Below are positions 50,064-63,386 of a stretch of DNA of 64,000 nt, piece after piece. The stretch is from Mangifera indica (lineage: Eukaryota; Streptophyta; Magnoliopsida; Sapindales; Anacardiaceae), in the NCBI RefSeq assembly GCF_011075055.1, contig NW_025401159.1:1-64000 (forward strand), written 5' to 3'. Under the pieces are notes generated by a model. The model was not told where the DNA came from, searched no databases, and saw only the letters and a program-made list of their open reading frames with translations. Positions within the stretch are counted from its first letter, which is position 1. Each line of letters starts with the position of its first letter. The position numbers and the translations under genes were made by a program.

Positions 50064-53000
50064 ATGATAATAAAACGACCTTCGAAATTCGAAACAGCGA
50101 ATTCGTACCGGAGCAAGATTGAAGACCCATTTTACGAAGACGAAGACGAAGACGCTGAGGAGGTTGTCTACGTGTCAAATCCCACGAAAAGACGAAGAAA
50201 AGACGGCGATGATAATCGTTCAATGCATCTTGAAGTCGATGATTTTAGCAGTGGTTCAGGTTCTTGGATTAGTGATGATGCCTCTTATTGGGGTTCTAAA
50301 TACGAATCCAATTCAAAGAATTTTAATTATATTAACAAAGGCAAAAATCGGAGCTCCGTGAAGCATCAATCTCCTGCATCAAAATTGTTGAGAGGAAGAG
50401 CTCAAATGCTTCCTTCTAAACACGATGACTCGGTTCTTGTGGTAGGTGACACAGATTCTAGCTTTGGTGATGATGATGATAATGACGAGGAAGTTAAAGA
50501 CGGTTTTGGGAGAAAATACAATGGAACCAGTTTTGTGAGAGACAAGTTTGGTTTTGGGAGCTCAAATTACTACTCACTAAGAGAAAAAGAGATGGGTTAT
50601 GTAGGGTTTAATGATTTTGATCCAAGAGAGTATCTGGTTTCACGTAACTCTGCAATGCCTGTGCAGAACCTGAATTCTGTACCATTCGTAGATAATGAAC
50701 AGTATATCCCTCAGTTTAGTTCTAGAAATGTAGACAGATTGACCAAACAGAAAGGTAAAAGGAAGAAGGATGTGTACAAGCCCGAGGATTTTGCTTTGGG
50801 TGATTTAGTGTGGGCTAAATGTGGGAGAACATACCCAGCGTGGCCAGCCATTGTGATTGATCCCATTGTACACGCTCCTGAAGCTGTTTTGAGATGCTGT
50901 ATTCCTGGTGCACTTTGTGTCATGTTTTTTGGCTATTCAAAGAACGGAACACAGAGGGTAATTCTGCTGTCTCTCTATTGCTTGGTCAGGTTTTATTTTT
51001 GGGTTTTTTATTGTTTAATTTATAGCAATCATATTTATTTATGTTTGCTATTTTGATAATTGATTGACAGGATTATGGGTGGGTGAGACAAGGAATGATT
51101 TTCCCCTTTGCTGAATTCATGGACAGGTGAGTTCATAATTTATATTATATGATATTAGAATAATTTCAGTAGGTTATTAATATTTTGGTTTATTTCTGTT
51201 TGTTTAGATTTAGGGAGCCAACTCAGTTGTACAAGAGCAAGCTTAGTGATTTTCGGAGGGCACTGGAGGAGGCAATTTTAGCAGAAAATGGTTTTTTGGA
51301 CATGAACCTTGGGTTTGGGCAAATTCATTATCCTGAAGGTTATTCCTGTGGAGTCCAAGAAGCTGCTGGCTCAAGTCAGGATAAATATTATTTTCAGAAT
51401 CAGGCAAATACTTTTACAATTCACTTTCTCTTCTTTCTTCTAAGTTTGGATCCATAACTTTAGTGCTTTATGGGCCATCTAAGTCTCATGGGTTGTGTCA
51501 GTTTCATTGCTATCGTCACTAGCCTAATCTCTTGTAGATAAGATTGCAAAAAGCTTATTAACCTAATATACTTATGATTAGCATGAATTGGGTTGGTTTC
51601 TTCTTTGTATTGCACTATATTATTTGAAACTGATGTAATTATAATTGAAAATATGATATGCAAAGAACTTGGTTGTACAACATTCATATTTTAAGCATCC
51701 ACACAAATGCTATAACTTAGTTCACCACCACACTGCCGGTAATAGCCATATTGAAATTTCAAAATTTGTCAACTTCGAGGAACTTTCTACTTGTCATCTT
51801 ATGCACTAGAAATGTGCAGGATATTGCTTCTGGTTAATTATTAGAGAAGACAACCATACATGTTCCTAGCTACTTACTTGAATTGCAGTCATTTGTAGTA
51901 TTTATTGGATGTTTTCCACGCGAAATTCCACCTTGAAATTAGCAAACTTATCATCTAAAATGCTGAATAATTTCAGTTGTAACTTTGGGTTTTCTATTAT
52001 TATATTTTAGTCAACGATGCTTCAATAAGTTTGGTAATTGAGTTACAAAATTCATTTAGTTAATCAACTGTGCAGAATGCTTGTTACAAGGATGCTAGAA
52101 CTTGTGACAGTTGTGGCTTAATACGCCCATGCAAATTGAAGAAAATGGGGGGCTCAAAATCTAAAGCCCAGTTCTTCTGCAAACATTGCGCTAAGGTTCA
52201 TAAGAAAATCAATATTCATGAATTTGATTCCATGTAGACATGACTTCCAGCTTTCTCAACTGTGAAAGTTTATACATGTATATATATTGTTCCCAAATGA
52301 TCTATATACATTAATCATTTCTACAGCTACAGAAGTCAAAACAGTATTGTGGCATATGCAAGAAAATTTGGCATCATTCAGATGGTGGGAATTGGGTGAG
52401 GTTATTCACACTTGAAGTTAGGTTTATAACGCTTTCTTTAGTTCAACAACTGAATGATCTGAGAATTAATTTTCTGGTTCAGGTATGCTGTGATGGTTGT
52501 AATGTTTGGATACATGCTGAGTGTGATAAAATATCAAGCAAAGTATTTAAGGTGTGATATTGTACTTAATTTGTAATATTATGTATTTGTTTTTTTATGT
52601 TATATTACTGAAATGCATTCAATTTGGGGTCTTATTGACTTGGTTGTGGTGTGAAGAGTTTGGAGGATATTGATTACTTTTGCCCAGATTGCAAAGCAGG
52701 GCGTAAAGCTGAATCACATATAGGCAAATGGCTGCCAAGTGTCAAGTATGTTATTGTTATCTCTGCTAATTCTGTTCTTCTCTTGGTTTACTGGCATTTT
52801 CATGTTTAACTTAATATTTATAGAATCTTTATAATCTTTGTGAAGTGAAATTTAAAACTAATTCTGTCACAAATGTATCTTGAACAGGCCTATAGAAAAT
52901 AATGGACAAGTTTTGCTGCCTGACAAGATAATAGTTGTTTGCAATGGCGTAGAAGGAGCATATATTCCAAGACTTCATTTGTAAGTCCTTATAACTTTTT

Positions 53001-56000
53001 CATTATTGATGATAGGTTGAATTAGCATCTTAGTATTTTACACCTTTTAGTAAAATACCTAAAATAAAGATTGCTGTAAATGTTCATATCTCTCTTCTTC
53101 TTTTCCTTTACATTCATATTCTTTTCTATGTTTGTTAACAACCATTTCCTCTTTCTGTTCTGGGAATACAGTTCATGTGATTACCACGTGTTTTTCAAAT
53201 ATGTATATCATGTATTATTTTACATGGGGTTCCTATTAATGCTTTTATTTTGATTTCTTAAATCAATTTGATTTGTTTTGTTACTAGATTTGCTCAAATT
53301 TGGTGTTCTGTGAATCAAACTTTTAGTTAATCCAAATTTATTATGTTGAAGAAAAATTAAGCTAAATGCTTCTGTTTCCTTTGTGCTTCAGAGTTGTGTG
53401 CAGGTGTGGTTCATGTGAGTCTAAAAAGCGAACACTTAGTGAATGGGAACGCCATACTGGGTGCAGAGCCAAAAAATGGAAGTATAGTGTGAAAGTCAAG
53501 GGTACATCGCTGCCACTAGAAAGATGGGTTTGTATCTTTTTCAATTTGAAACACTTCTTCTGGCCATCTTCTCCATGTTAAGTTAAGAATTTTCATTTAA
53601 AAGAAAAAAAGTGAATTAATTAAAGTGACCAGCTAAACATATTGCAGATTATAACTTAATCAGCAAGTGGACTTGATGGTTGCTAAGTTTCCAATAGCAT
53701 TTTCTGTTTATAACTTTTGATGAATTTCCAGAAAATCTTATATATTATGTCCAACTATTGATTATGATGCTCCTATAGCAATTGGAGCTTATGTGTAACC
53801 TGAGCATACTTTTTGGAAAGATTTTATCAAAGTATTTTGTTAAAAATCTTTTTTGAAACATTTCTAGTATCGTATGTGTTAGTAATATGCTAGAAACTAA
53901 AGGATAATACTTTATTTTACTTGCTTTTATGAGAAGAGTATGTCATAGTTGTATTACAGCTGCATATTGACAATTGTTTATTACTTTCCTCATTAGTATC
54001 TATGCTTCTTATATGCAAAGTATTAACATTGAAGACCTTGCAGATTACTGAATTTAATGCTCATGGTGTGGATCCAGTGAAGTTGGATAAGCAAAAGTTG
54101 CTTTCCTTTTTGAAAGGTTATTAGATTTAATTGAAATGCGTGCATGTTGATATTTTTCTTTCCCATTCCTTCATTTAGCACAGGTGTTGAACAGAATCTC
54201 TTTGTATATCCTCATAGCAGCAGACTAAATTGACTTGATTTAATTGCAACAGAGAAGTATGAGCCTCTTGATGTGAAATGGACAACTGAAAGATGTGCTA
54301 TCTGTAGATGGGTTGAAGACTGGGATTATAACAAAATTATCATTTGCAACAGGTATTTATATCTCCGTTTTTTCTTAAAGCAAGTGTAGTTTGGGTGACT
54401 AAATATTATGATAAACGCTGATGCAAAGGCTAGAGCTTAATTAATATACTAAATTATTTATCTGAGCAAAAATGTAATTTTTCAGATGTCAAATCGCTGT
54501 CCACCAAGAATGCTACGGGGCAACCAATGTTCAAGATCTTACTTCATGGGTTTGTAGAGCATGTGAAACACCTGATGCTGAGAGGCAGTGTTGTCTCTGT
54601 CCCATCCAAGGCATTTTCCTAAAACTGAATTTCTTAATAGTTCTTATCTATTCTGAGATTTTGTATGCATAGTTTTTTTATTCATTACCTGATGTAAGTT
54701 TTTTAACTAATCCTGGAAAAGGAAAGAAAATGAGCAGTATTGATTTTCCTTTCTGCATTGCCGTCAATAACTTGTCAAATTATTTTGTTGTTGTTATGTG
54801 CATTTCAATTATGTGTTTGGACATTATTTGACAAATGCAGGTGGTTCCAGAAAGTTTGAAATGGAGGAACTGAAGTACATATATTAAATGTTTATCAAAA
54901 TAATGAAATTTTCAAGGAAGAGTGTTGCTTGCAAAAGTTTGACAAAATAAATTCTTTCAGTGTGTGAAGAATTGTATCAGTTGGATACATTTTTCTATGT
55001 ATCAGATGCAGTTAGGTTTATTATTTCTGAGACTGGAGAAAAAATAATCTTCTTTAGCATGTTAATAAAATCCTAAATAGTAACATTGCCTTTTTCAAAT
55101 CACATTTCCTTTCAAAAATTAACAATTAAAAGTATATGTTTATAAATGAATTTCCTGAAAAAACCAAAGGCATTGTTTGTCTTTTGACAAACTAGCCCAA
55201 GTCCTCAGTGCTAGTTTGTATGCTCAAACTGTTTTTTCTATTTTGTATATTGAGGAATGGCATGTGAAAATACTACCGAAATTTATCTGACAAAGTTGAC
55301 TCTAGTCTCCAATGCTAAATTCTTTTATCTATTGAAATTGCTTTTCTAGGTGGTGCTTTGAAGCCAACTGATATCGAACTGCTGTGGGTTCATGTTACAT
55401 GTGCATGGTTCAGGCCTGAAGTTGGTTTCTTGAATCATGAGAAAATGGAACCCGCCACTGGAATCCTTAGGATTCCAACAAATTCGTTTTTAAAGGTACA
55501 CTGGTCATAATGATTATCTGGACACCTTTTTTTTTGGTAGTAAATAGAAATATCTATTTTCAGACAGTGCTAATAATCGGCTCTTTCATGCTTGAAGTTA
55601 CTTTCGTATCTTTCCCTAAATAATATTTTCATGGCTTTAAGATGAGTTTTTTTCGCAAAGGACTGTGGTTGAGTTGCAGATTTTCTGTTAATAATATCTG
55701 TTTTGTCCCTATAAAAAATGAAAAAAAAATGCTCATACATGTTTTTCTATGTAGCATTAAAAGTAATGAAAGGTTGCAATTAAAATATGTTTAAAATGTG
55801 TCTGCAGAATTGCGTAATCTGTAAAACAACTCATGGTTCGTGTACTCAGTGTTGCAAGTGTGCCACTTATTTTCATGCAACATGTGCATCAAGGGCAGGA
55901 TATAGCATGGAAGTAAGTTTTTAATTTATTGTTTTGGTTCTAAATATATTCTTGTTTTGAAAGTTGTGATGGTATTGATCTATTCACCGGTGAAAATAGG

Positions 56001-58747
56001 GTTTCATATGATTTTTCCCCTCTAATGTGTAGATTCCAATTGGTCTGAATTGGAAATGTGGGAATTGAAGAAATTAATTATATTTTTCTCTGAAATTTCA
56101 GATACAATGCTCAGAGAAGAATGGGAGACAGATAACAAAGAAGATGATATACTGTGCCATTCACAGGTTGTGAAATTTGGCTGTTTTTCATTTACTTGAA
56201 AATCTGTCTGATCTCTCTTTCACTCTCTCATCCATAGAATAGAGAAAATTTTGTGAAATCTCATGCTTCACATCTATTAGTTTGGGTCTTTGTTTCTCAT
56301 ACCCTGGTTTTGGCACAGGTCCCCAAACCCAGATGCTGTTGTAGTTGTACATACTCCAACAGGAGTTTTTGCTGGAAGAAGCTTGCTTCAGAACCAGAAG
56401 GGTTGTTTTCGGGGTTCTAGGTTGGTTTCATCTAAGGGAACAGAGTTTCCTGAAGCTTCCACCCCAGAGGCTGATGAGCTTGAACCTCTATCTGCTGCAA
56501 GATGCCGCGTTTTCAGAAGATCTAAGGATAAGGTGATGGGTTTGGGCACCAAGATGCATTACTATTCTATAATTTATTTTTTTTTAGGGGTAATGCTTGT
56601 ACTTTCCTGTGATTGAATTAGGCTTCTTGCAAAGCTTGCATTTCTTGCCTCATAATGGCATAGTCTGATACTGTTTTTTTTTTTTTTTTTGGTTGCTTGT
56701 AGCGGAGATTGTTTTGATCTACTGTTCTCTCTTTTCTGTCTCATTCTAATCATTATTCTTGTTTGTAGGGTGGGGAAATGGTGCCGATATTCCACCAACC
56801 TATGGGGCCAAGTCATCATTCTTTGGAGGCAATAAATAGCATGAGCACATTTGAAGTAATATTCTTACCTTTTGCATTGGATTTTGTTCAAGCTTTTCAT
56901 ATAGATATATCTGGATATGGGTTGGGACTAGAGGAGAGTATATTAATCTAATTGTCTAAAAATTGTGTCAAAATATGATGCTGTTGATACATAAACGTAT
57001 ATTTTGCCTTTCACAGTGAAACACTATCCTTTGGTTCTCTTCTGTCATTGTAACATATCTTGTAACAGTTACATGCTTATGATGTCTTATAGCAGGAAAT
57101 CAGTGAAGTTAAGAATTTCTCATCATTCAGGGAACGTCTCTACCACTTACAGGTAAACCATAGCTCTACATGCATAATAACTGTGCCCTTATCTATGTAA
57201 AGCTATAATAAAATTTATTTCTGCCTCCAGAGAACTGAAACCCATCGGGTTTGTTTTGGGAAATCTAGCATTCATGGATGGGGCCTCTTTGCACGTAGAA
57301 ACATGCAGGAAGGAGAAATGGTCTTGTTCAGTGACTTTTCAATAACACAACTGTTGTCTGGTTATTTCTCTAAGTGATGTCATTTTAATGCTGGGCATTT
57401 CTGTCTCCAGGTTGTTGAGTATCGTGGTGAACAGGTGACACAAAGTGTTGCTGATCTGAGGGAGGCACGATATCGTAAAGAAGGAAAAGAATGCTATGTG
57501 AGTCTTTTTATTTTATTTTTTGGTGTCTGTGTGCGCGTACCTGTTCTGCTTTAACAGGTGCATGGGCTTGATATTGTCCTGTAATTAGCTTTTGTATCAT
57601 TTAAGCAGACTGGAAATGTAACATATATGTTATGAAGTAATTGAATGTGTTACTATGCTGTGCTATTACTTTACTGATTCGATTTCGGTTATCGGAGTTA
57701 ACACCTAAAATGGAGAGAAATCTCCAAAATATTACATTTTATTGATGCTGTCTGTTATTATTATCTTTCTTGTATTTATGGTGTTCTTAGAAGTTGAATT
57801 AAATGGTTTTGACAGCTATTCAAGATCAGTGAGGAAGTGGTAATTGATGCCACAAACAAGGGGAATATAGCACGCCTGATCAACCATTCAGTAAGTTCTT
57901 GTTACTGCTGTTAAAACTTTTAGCATTGAGAAGCACAGTTTTCCAATATTCCCATATCTGGCTTCCATGTGCTTTAGGCTTATTACTTAGAGCTAATCTG
58001 GTTTCTCATTGCATGCTCAAACTGTGTCTAACTCAAGTTGTTTACTCTGAGCTATGCCTGCACTATTTGCAATGTCCAATTATAATTGCCCATATTAGCT
58101 TTTGTTTTTTATGGTTCTCTTGACATCTCAGCCTCCTGTTGGCTACTTGATTCATCATAAGTTTCTAAGAAATTTTTTTATTAGAAGGAAAGTGAGATTA
58201 TAATGGCAATAAATCTTATTTTTGGGTTCTCAAGAACATTATATATTCAATATCTCGATTTTAATTTTGATTGAATGACCTGAATATTCCTCTTGTTGAA
58301 GTGATACTTGCCCAAATTACATTCACATTGTGTATTGTCATTAAGGTTTTATTAGTTCTTTTTTCATCTATGAATTTGTTCTCCATAGTGTAAAATGTCC
58401 TAAACGATCGATTCCTGTTGTTGCAGTGCACGCCCAATTGTTATGCAAGGATCATGAGTGTGGGTGATCAGCAGAACCGGATAGTTTTGATTGCTAAGAC
58501 TAATTTGTCAGCGGGAGAGGAGCTAACGTATGATTACTCTCCCTATTTAGTTTTCTGCATATGAATTTATTTGGTCTAGATTCATACTTATCAATCCACT
58601 TAGTAACTTTGGGTTTTTGGTTGAGGAATAAAATAAAATTTTAATTTGCTTAACAGGTATGATTACTTATTTGATCCGGATGAGCATGATGAATTGAAAG
58701 TCCCTTGCTTATGCAAATCTCCCAACTGCCGGATGTTTATGAATTAG
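50064..58747 (+). CDS. ATX3: ATX3-like histone H3K4 methyltransferase (PWWP-PHD-SET)
   Basis: Predicted 1,045-residue Trithorax-type methyltransferase acting on histone H3 lysine 4 in the nucleus. Exons: 50064-50957, 51071-51126, 51208-51403, 52076-52195, 52327-52395, 52483-52551, 52657-52745, 52888-52980, 53392-53527, 54044-54116, 54253-54352, 54486-54610, 55350-55495, 55808-55912, 56102-56166, 56319-56532, 56769-56855, 57096-57152, 57231-57320, 57411-57497, 57816-57890, 58427-58527, 58657-58747. Start MIIKR is typical of ATX3/4/5. PWWP about 243-320 ([18 protein letters not shown]); PHD about 425-490; extended PHD about 600-757 ([28 protein letters not shown]); SET from about 900 ([37 protein letters not shown]) with post-[14 protein letters not shown]. 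Introns after exons 3 and 12 use GC donors. The exon-18 acceptor is NAGNAG. Intact. ATX3 over ATX4/5 is by synteny. Confidence 0.93.
51404..52075 (+). other. GC-AG intron of ATX3 (intron 3)
   Basis: The exon must end at CAG (51403) to join [14 protein letters not shown] in phase, and the intron starts GCAAAT, not GT. No GT donor at the right phase lies nearby. The acceptor CTGTGCAG is normal. Confidence 0.65.
54611..55349 (+). other. GC-AG intron of ATX3 (intron 12)
   Basis: CCLCPIQ is followed by G|GCATTTTCC, and the next exon starts GTGGTGCTTTG, giving QGGALKPTD as in the family. There is no GT between the conserved end of the exon and the following in-frame stop that would preserve the protein. 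Confidence 0.65.
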
Positions 58748-59820
58748 GTTACCTTTTTTGTATCCCATTGTAATTCTGCTGACAACATGGGCTCGCCTTT
58801 AATTCCATTGGGAATCTCACATATTTTCAAGTGAGCTTGTATTTTTTTTTTGGTTCCTTTTTTGTAATTTCGATAGATTCTATAAAATGTAAATTTTAGT
58901 AGTTTGGTAGGTGGCTTCAGTAAATATATGTTAGCTAGCTAGCTTATGATGTTTGGATTTTAGTTTTTGAAAATGTTGCAGAGAAACAATGAAGAGTGGA
59001 ACGGCAGAAGGGAGAGGACCGTTGTCCGTTGTAGAACTGGTATTTAGTTATCCAAGTTCAAATAATCATTTCTTTCCAAATCAGAGTATGGAGTCGAAGC
59101 TCCATATAAAATGTGATTTGAGCTGTGTGACTCTTAACATTTCACTGAATTGAAGTTTAAAATTCGATGATAACTCGTATTTTCTTTTATAAAGCAGTTA
59201 AATGCGGTCCATCGGAAGGATTGAGGGTGAAGCTGTTGGCTTACTTTCTTTTCCTTTGAAAAAAAACAAATGTTATTATGGCAAAATAATAATTTTATTA
59301 TAACAATTAAAAAATAGAAAGAATGAATTTTTATAGATCAAACAGGTTTGAAAATTTATAATTTGGTTTTTATGATTCAAATTTCGCAACCTTGGTCGTA
59401 ATAAGATCACTATTGGTAATTCAACGTATGTTATGCTATTGGAAACCATTTCAAACTTATTCACTATTGTACTTGGTCGTAATAAGAGAGTATATTGGCT
59501 TAAATTTAACATTTAAAATGATATTTTAAAATTTTGTTAATTTTGAGAAATAAAATAATTAATTTAACGTTTTTTGAAACTATGTCAAGATATTTTTTTA
59601 ATGTAAACAGAGTAAGGGATATAACCAATAGATGGAAAAATGCTTTAAGGTTTGGAAAAGTGTTATAGGGAAAGCCTTGATGGGGAAATGTGAATCACTC
59701 GAAAATTTACAAGTTATAATTTAATTTTTTGTTTTGTTAAACATTAAAATGAATTTGTTGCGTAGAAAGTTTTTTCCTGCTTGTTTCACGTTTATTTTAA
59801 ATCAGTGCAATTCGCGCGCC
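58748..59820. other. spacer between ATX3 and RMF
   Basis: The first 200 bases hold the ATX3 3' untranslated region. The phrase TTGGTCGTAATAAGA occurs twice (59391 and 59473 vicinity). Otherwise AT-rich with no gene. Confidence 0.45.
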
Positions 59821-59829
59821 TATATAAAG
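59821..59829 (+). promoter_or_regulatory. TATA box of RMF
   Basis: TATATAAAG lies 73 bases upstream of the RMF ATG, in a locally GC-rich setting (GCGCGCC just before it). The spacing would put transcription start near 59850 and a leader of about 40 bases. Confidence 0.6.
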
Positions 59830-59893
59830 GCCTCAGGCTAAAAGTTGCGCCTCATCAAAAAATTTTGAATTCATTAAGATACGAGAGAAAGAG

Positions 59894-62800
59894 ATGAGGA
59901 AGAGATTAAAGAAAAGTACCAAGGGACTTAGTAGTTGCAGTTCTCCTCGCTGCACTGATCACGATCTTTGTTCTGATTTCATTTGGTACTCTCTATTTCT
60001 AATTTCCCTGAGAAATAGATAATATGAATTCGAACCATATCTGGAATTCAGTTCAGATTTCTTAGACAACTGTATGCTTATGTCTATCAGATTTCACTAT
60101 TACTTTTTTTGGATCTTCGGTGTACAATTTTTAGCTGTTTATTTAAATTCAGTCGATTTCAGCTATATTTAAGCTTGAAATTCCTCTACAATTTGAATAT
60201 GAAACGAACTAGCACTAGCTCATCGGTTGGTTAATATGAGATTCAGTTTTGTTTCTTAGATGATTTGTTTTTTCTAGCGTTTCTCTGATAAAATGAAGTT
60301 AAATAAGTTATAGCGTTCATCAATTCTAGAAGTTTGGAAATCCGAATCATTTCCCGCTGAAACAAGAACTTTGCTTCAATTTTGAAGCACGGTTGAATCA
60401 GTTTCATGAAAACTGAAGTACTTCATTTAGATTCCTTGAATACTCTTTGGTACCTGAAAAAGAATACAATTTAACAAGATACTAGATCTCATGTCTTCTA
60501 GCTATTTCGACCGATAATTCATTTGGAACATTTTAGTTATTGAGGAAGCCGGTCCGTTTTAAGCCACAGTTGCTATGATTTTCCTTTTATTTTCTCGGTC
60601 ACCAAACAGAATAATCAAGTTGAATTCATGCGTAAATCAGCCTGTTCATTTCATTTTTTTTATTTCTAATATTTGGTTTATAAGAATTTCTATCCAGATA
60701 TTTACAAAGTTATCACTCTAATTCTCAAGCTGATAATCTGAGTTAAGTTTTAAATCACATTTGTAGTTGATGTAGTTTCTATTTATAAGTGTTTTTATTT
60801 TTATATCTAACAAAAAAGGAATCAAGAGGATATATGGACATATATAGCGAAGTTTTTAGACGGAAAATCTCTGGCCAAGTTGGCATTGACTAACAAATGG
60901 TTCCACGGCGTCATTATGCACGAAAGTGTGTGGAAGTTTGCGTGCTTGCGTGATCTTCAGGTCCCCGATCCATACCACGTGTCCTGCAGTTGGGTTAAGC
61001 TCTACGCTTCGGCGTTTGGTAATGACAGTTGCATTAATTGTCACTTCATTTCGCTGCAATCACTATATGATCAAAGTCTAATTGATGAATTGATCTGCAG
61101 ATGGGAGCCACTCTTTCTTGTTCCGCCAGCAGGACAAGCATCTAGGTAATTATTTCTTCTTGCCTTTCTCTAGATTTCGGTTGTTTCTCACTCTGAGACC
61201 AGAGCCTTGTTTTTTACTGGCATTATGTAATTTTATTACGTTAAGTGATGTGCACACTGACAGTGGAAAGTAGGTTGCATCCAACTAATAAGCTCAAAAT
61301 TTTTATGACCTGCTCATTGTTTGATTGATTCTATGAGACAGGTGGAAGAAGCAAGGGCATTGTTGTTGATGTATCAAGATTGGTTAAACAATCAGGCAGC
61401 ACCTAATATTTATCAATTTATAATATCATCAGCTGATTATCTGAGTGTCTAAGTAGCGCACTATAACTGTAGAGCATTGTAAAATGGCAAGTAAAATTCC
61501 CTGTCAGTTAGGAATTTCCTGTCTGCTCCTTGCTTAACTATGTTACAGTCTAGCAAAGTGACATTTTCAAATATGAATGGGTATTATTGTTTATGTTTGC
61601 AATTTGACAAAAGACATTTTTTAATGGCTTTACTCCTTCCTCGACAGTCAAGTAGGTCTTCCTCAGCTAGGTATTGTCTTATACGAAGAAGATTCAACAA
61701 GCAAAAATATATTTGTAAAGGCTCGTACTATCTGATGACTTTCTTTATTGTTTTTGTTTTTATTTTTGCTGTGGGAAAATCAGATTGGATGCGAATTGGT
61801 GCATTCCTTTTCCATTCGCAAGAAGCTCTCTTGACTGATAAGTTCAACTTACCCGTGAAGATTGTCAAAGAAAAAACCATAGAGAAGATGTTGGAGGCCT
61901 GTGGATCATGCTTGTTAAAAAACATTAGAACTGGAATCTGGATTGCTGGTAAAGTCAACTAAAGTACCCTGACATTTTCTCTTAGGGTGCATTGATCTTG
62001 GGATGTCGAGTTCATAATCCAATTAATTGTTTATAACTGGTTAATTCTTTCAGATTTGCAGCTTGTTCGATGCCCCGCATGTAATCTCGATTCATGTGAA
62101 GGTGAGCATAAAATTTATCAAACTGTTAATAAGAGTAGGAAATTGAACTTTTTCTATGTTCATATAGGATCGTTAGATAAGATTTGTTGTTGTAGAATAT
62201 GATTCAAGACACTCAACAATATTTTAACAAATGGACCTATATGTATGATTAAAATTCTTGAAATGAAGTCTTATACAAATAGCAAATTTACCAATGCAAA
62301 ATGTTTTACTATTAGAGTTTTCAATGACTTTGAAGGTATTTTGGTACATAGAAAGATATGTAAAGTTTTTTCAAGTAAGAAAATTTGCTTTCTCTATGTA
62401 GGAACAATGCAAATGTTGGATGCTAGGCATATAGAGCTGTTTTCGAGCGAGGGATTCCAGGATGGAACCTGGGAGTTCGAGCTTATTGGATCTCATAAAA
62501 TTGAAAAGAATGTACAAGGAGCTTCTGCAGCCATATTTGATGTTAAACATCTCAAGGATTCTCAATCAGCAGGTAAATCTCCATACCCCATGCCAGTCTA
62601 ACTCATTGTCATGTTATTGTCACCTAGATACATTAATTGAACTCGTCATCAACAGACAAAACTGTAAAGCTATGGTCTGCTAGCATCAATAACCTTTTGA
62701 GTTGAAACATTTAGGTCAAAAGAGTAATATATTCTCAAACAAGCTAGCAAAAACAGATTTAAATCAATGGTTGTGCCTGTTGTGCTTTACAAATAGTATA

Positions 62801-63386
62801 CAGCTTTCCATGAAGAAATTACCGGGGCTTGGGAAGAGGCCAAGGGTTGTTGCTCTGAATTTTCAAGCTTTCATGGTTGAAAAAGTACATTTTGACAGAC
62901 TGTTTTGCCGAACTGCAGTTATAAGTCACTTATTATCATAATTGCATAGTTCCAATATTAAGTTATCTTATCCTATTTATCGACTACAACATATAAACTG
63001 TTTGAGCTAGTTCGCTGATAACAACAAACAAATTTAATCCACTTTTCACATGTTTGGCAGGGATCTTTAATCTAAATAAATGGGTAGGAAAAAGCAATGA
63101 CATGCAACCAAAGGCTATAATCGCTTTCCATGCAGTTGCTGTCAACACCAATTTGCAGAAAAATGACGGTATGTGATTTTCAGTTTGCATTATCTTAGCA
63201 GCTTTTCCCTCCAGCGCCCGATAAAAACTCTTAATAACTTTGGCATATTGCTCATTCATTTACCTTGTTATGATTACCTATTTTTCCCCACTTCTGGGAG
63301 CAGGGATTCTTGTGAAGTACTACATCATGAGAGCCGGGGCTAATGGAGATATTGTTTCTATTAGAATCTCTCAACAGCTCCTGTAG
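59894..63386 (+). CDS. RMF: F-box protein RMF (reduced male fertility)
   Basis: Predicted 303-residue F-box protein, counterpart of Arabidopsis At3g61730, whose name reflects tapetum and pollen defects. Exons: 59894-59985, 60819-61018, 61101-61145, 61784-61948, 62054-62101, 62402-62572, 63061-63168, 63304-63386; each junction keeps phase. The F-box starts exon 2: EDIWTYIAKFLDGKSLAKLA, then LTNKWFHGVIMHESVWKFAC. Exon 3 is only 45 bases (GSHSFLFRQQDKHL). Later blocks are DWMRIGAFLFHSQEALL, DLQLVRCPACNLDSCEG (a Cys motif), MLDARHIELFSSEGF, PKAIIAFHAVAVNTNLQKND and VSIRISQQLL at the end. It should bridge a substrate to the SKP1-cullin E3 ligase; the target is unknown here. I start at ATG 59894 because it follows the TATA box closely. 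Transcribed in the same direction as ATX3. Intact. Confidence 0.88.
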
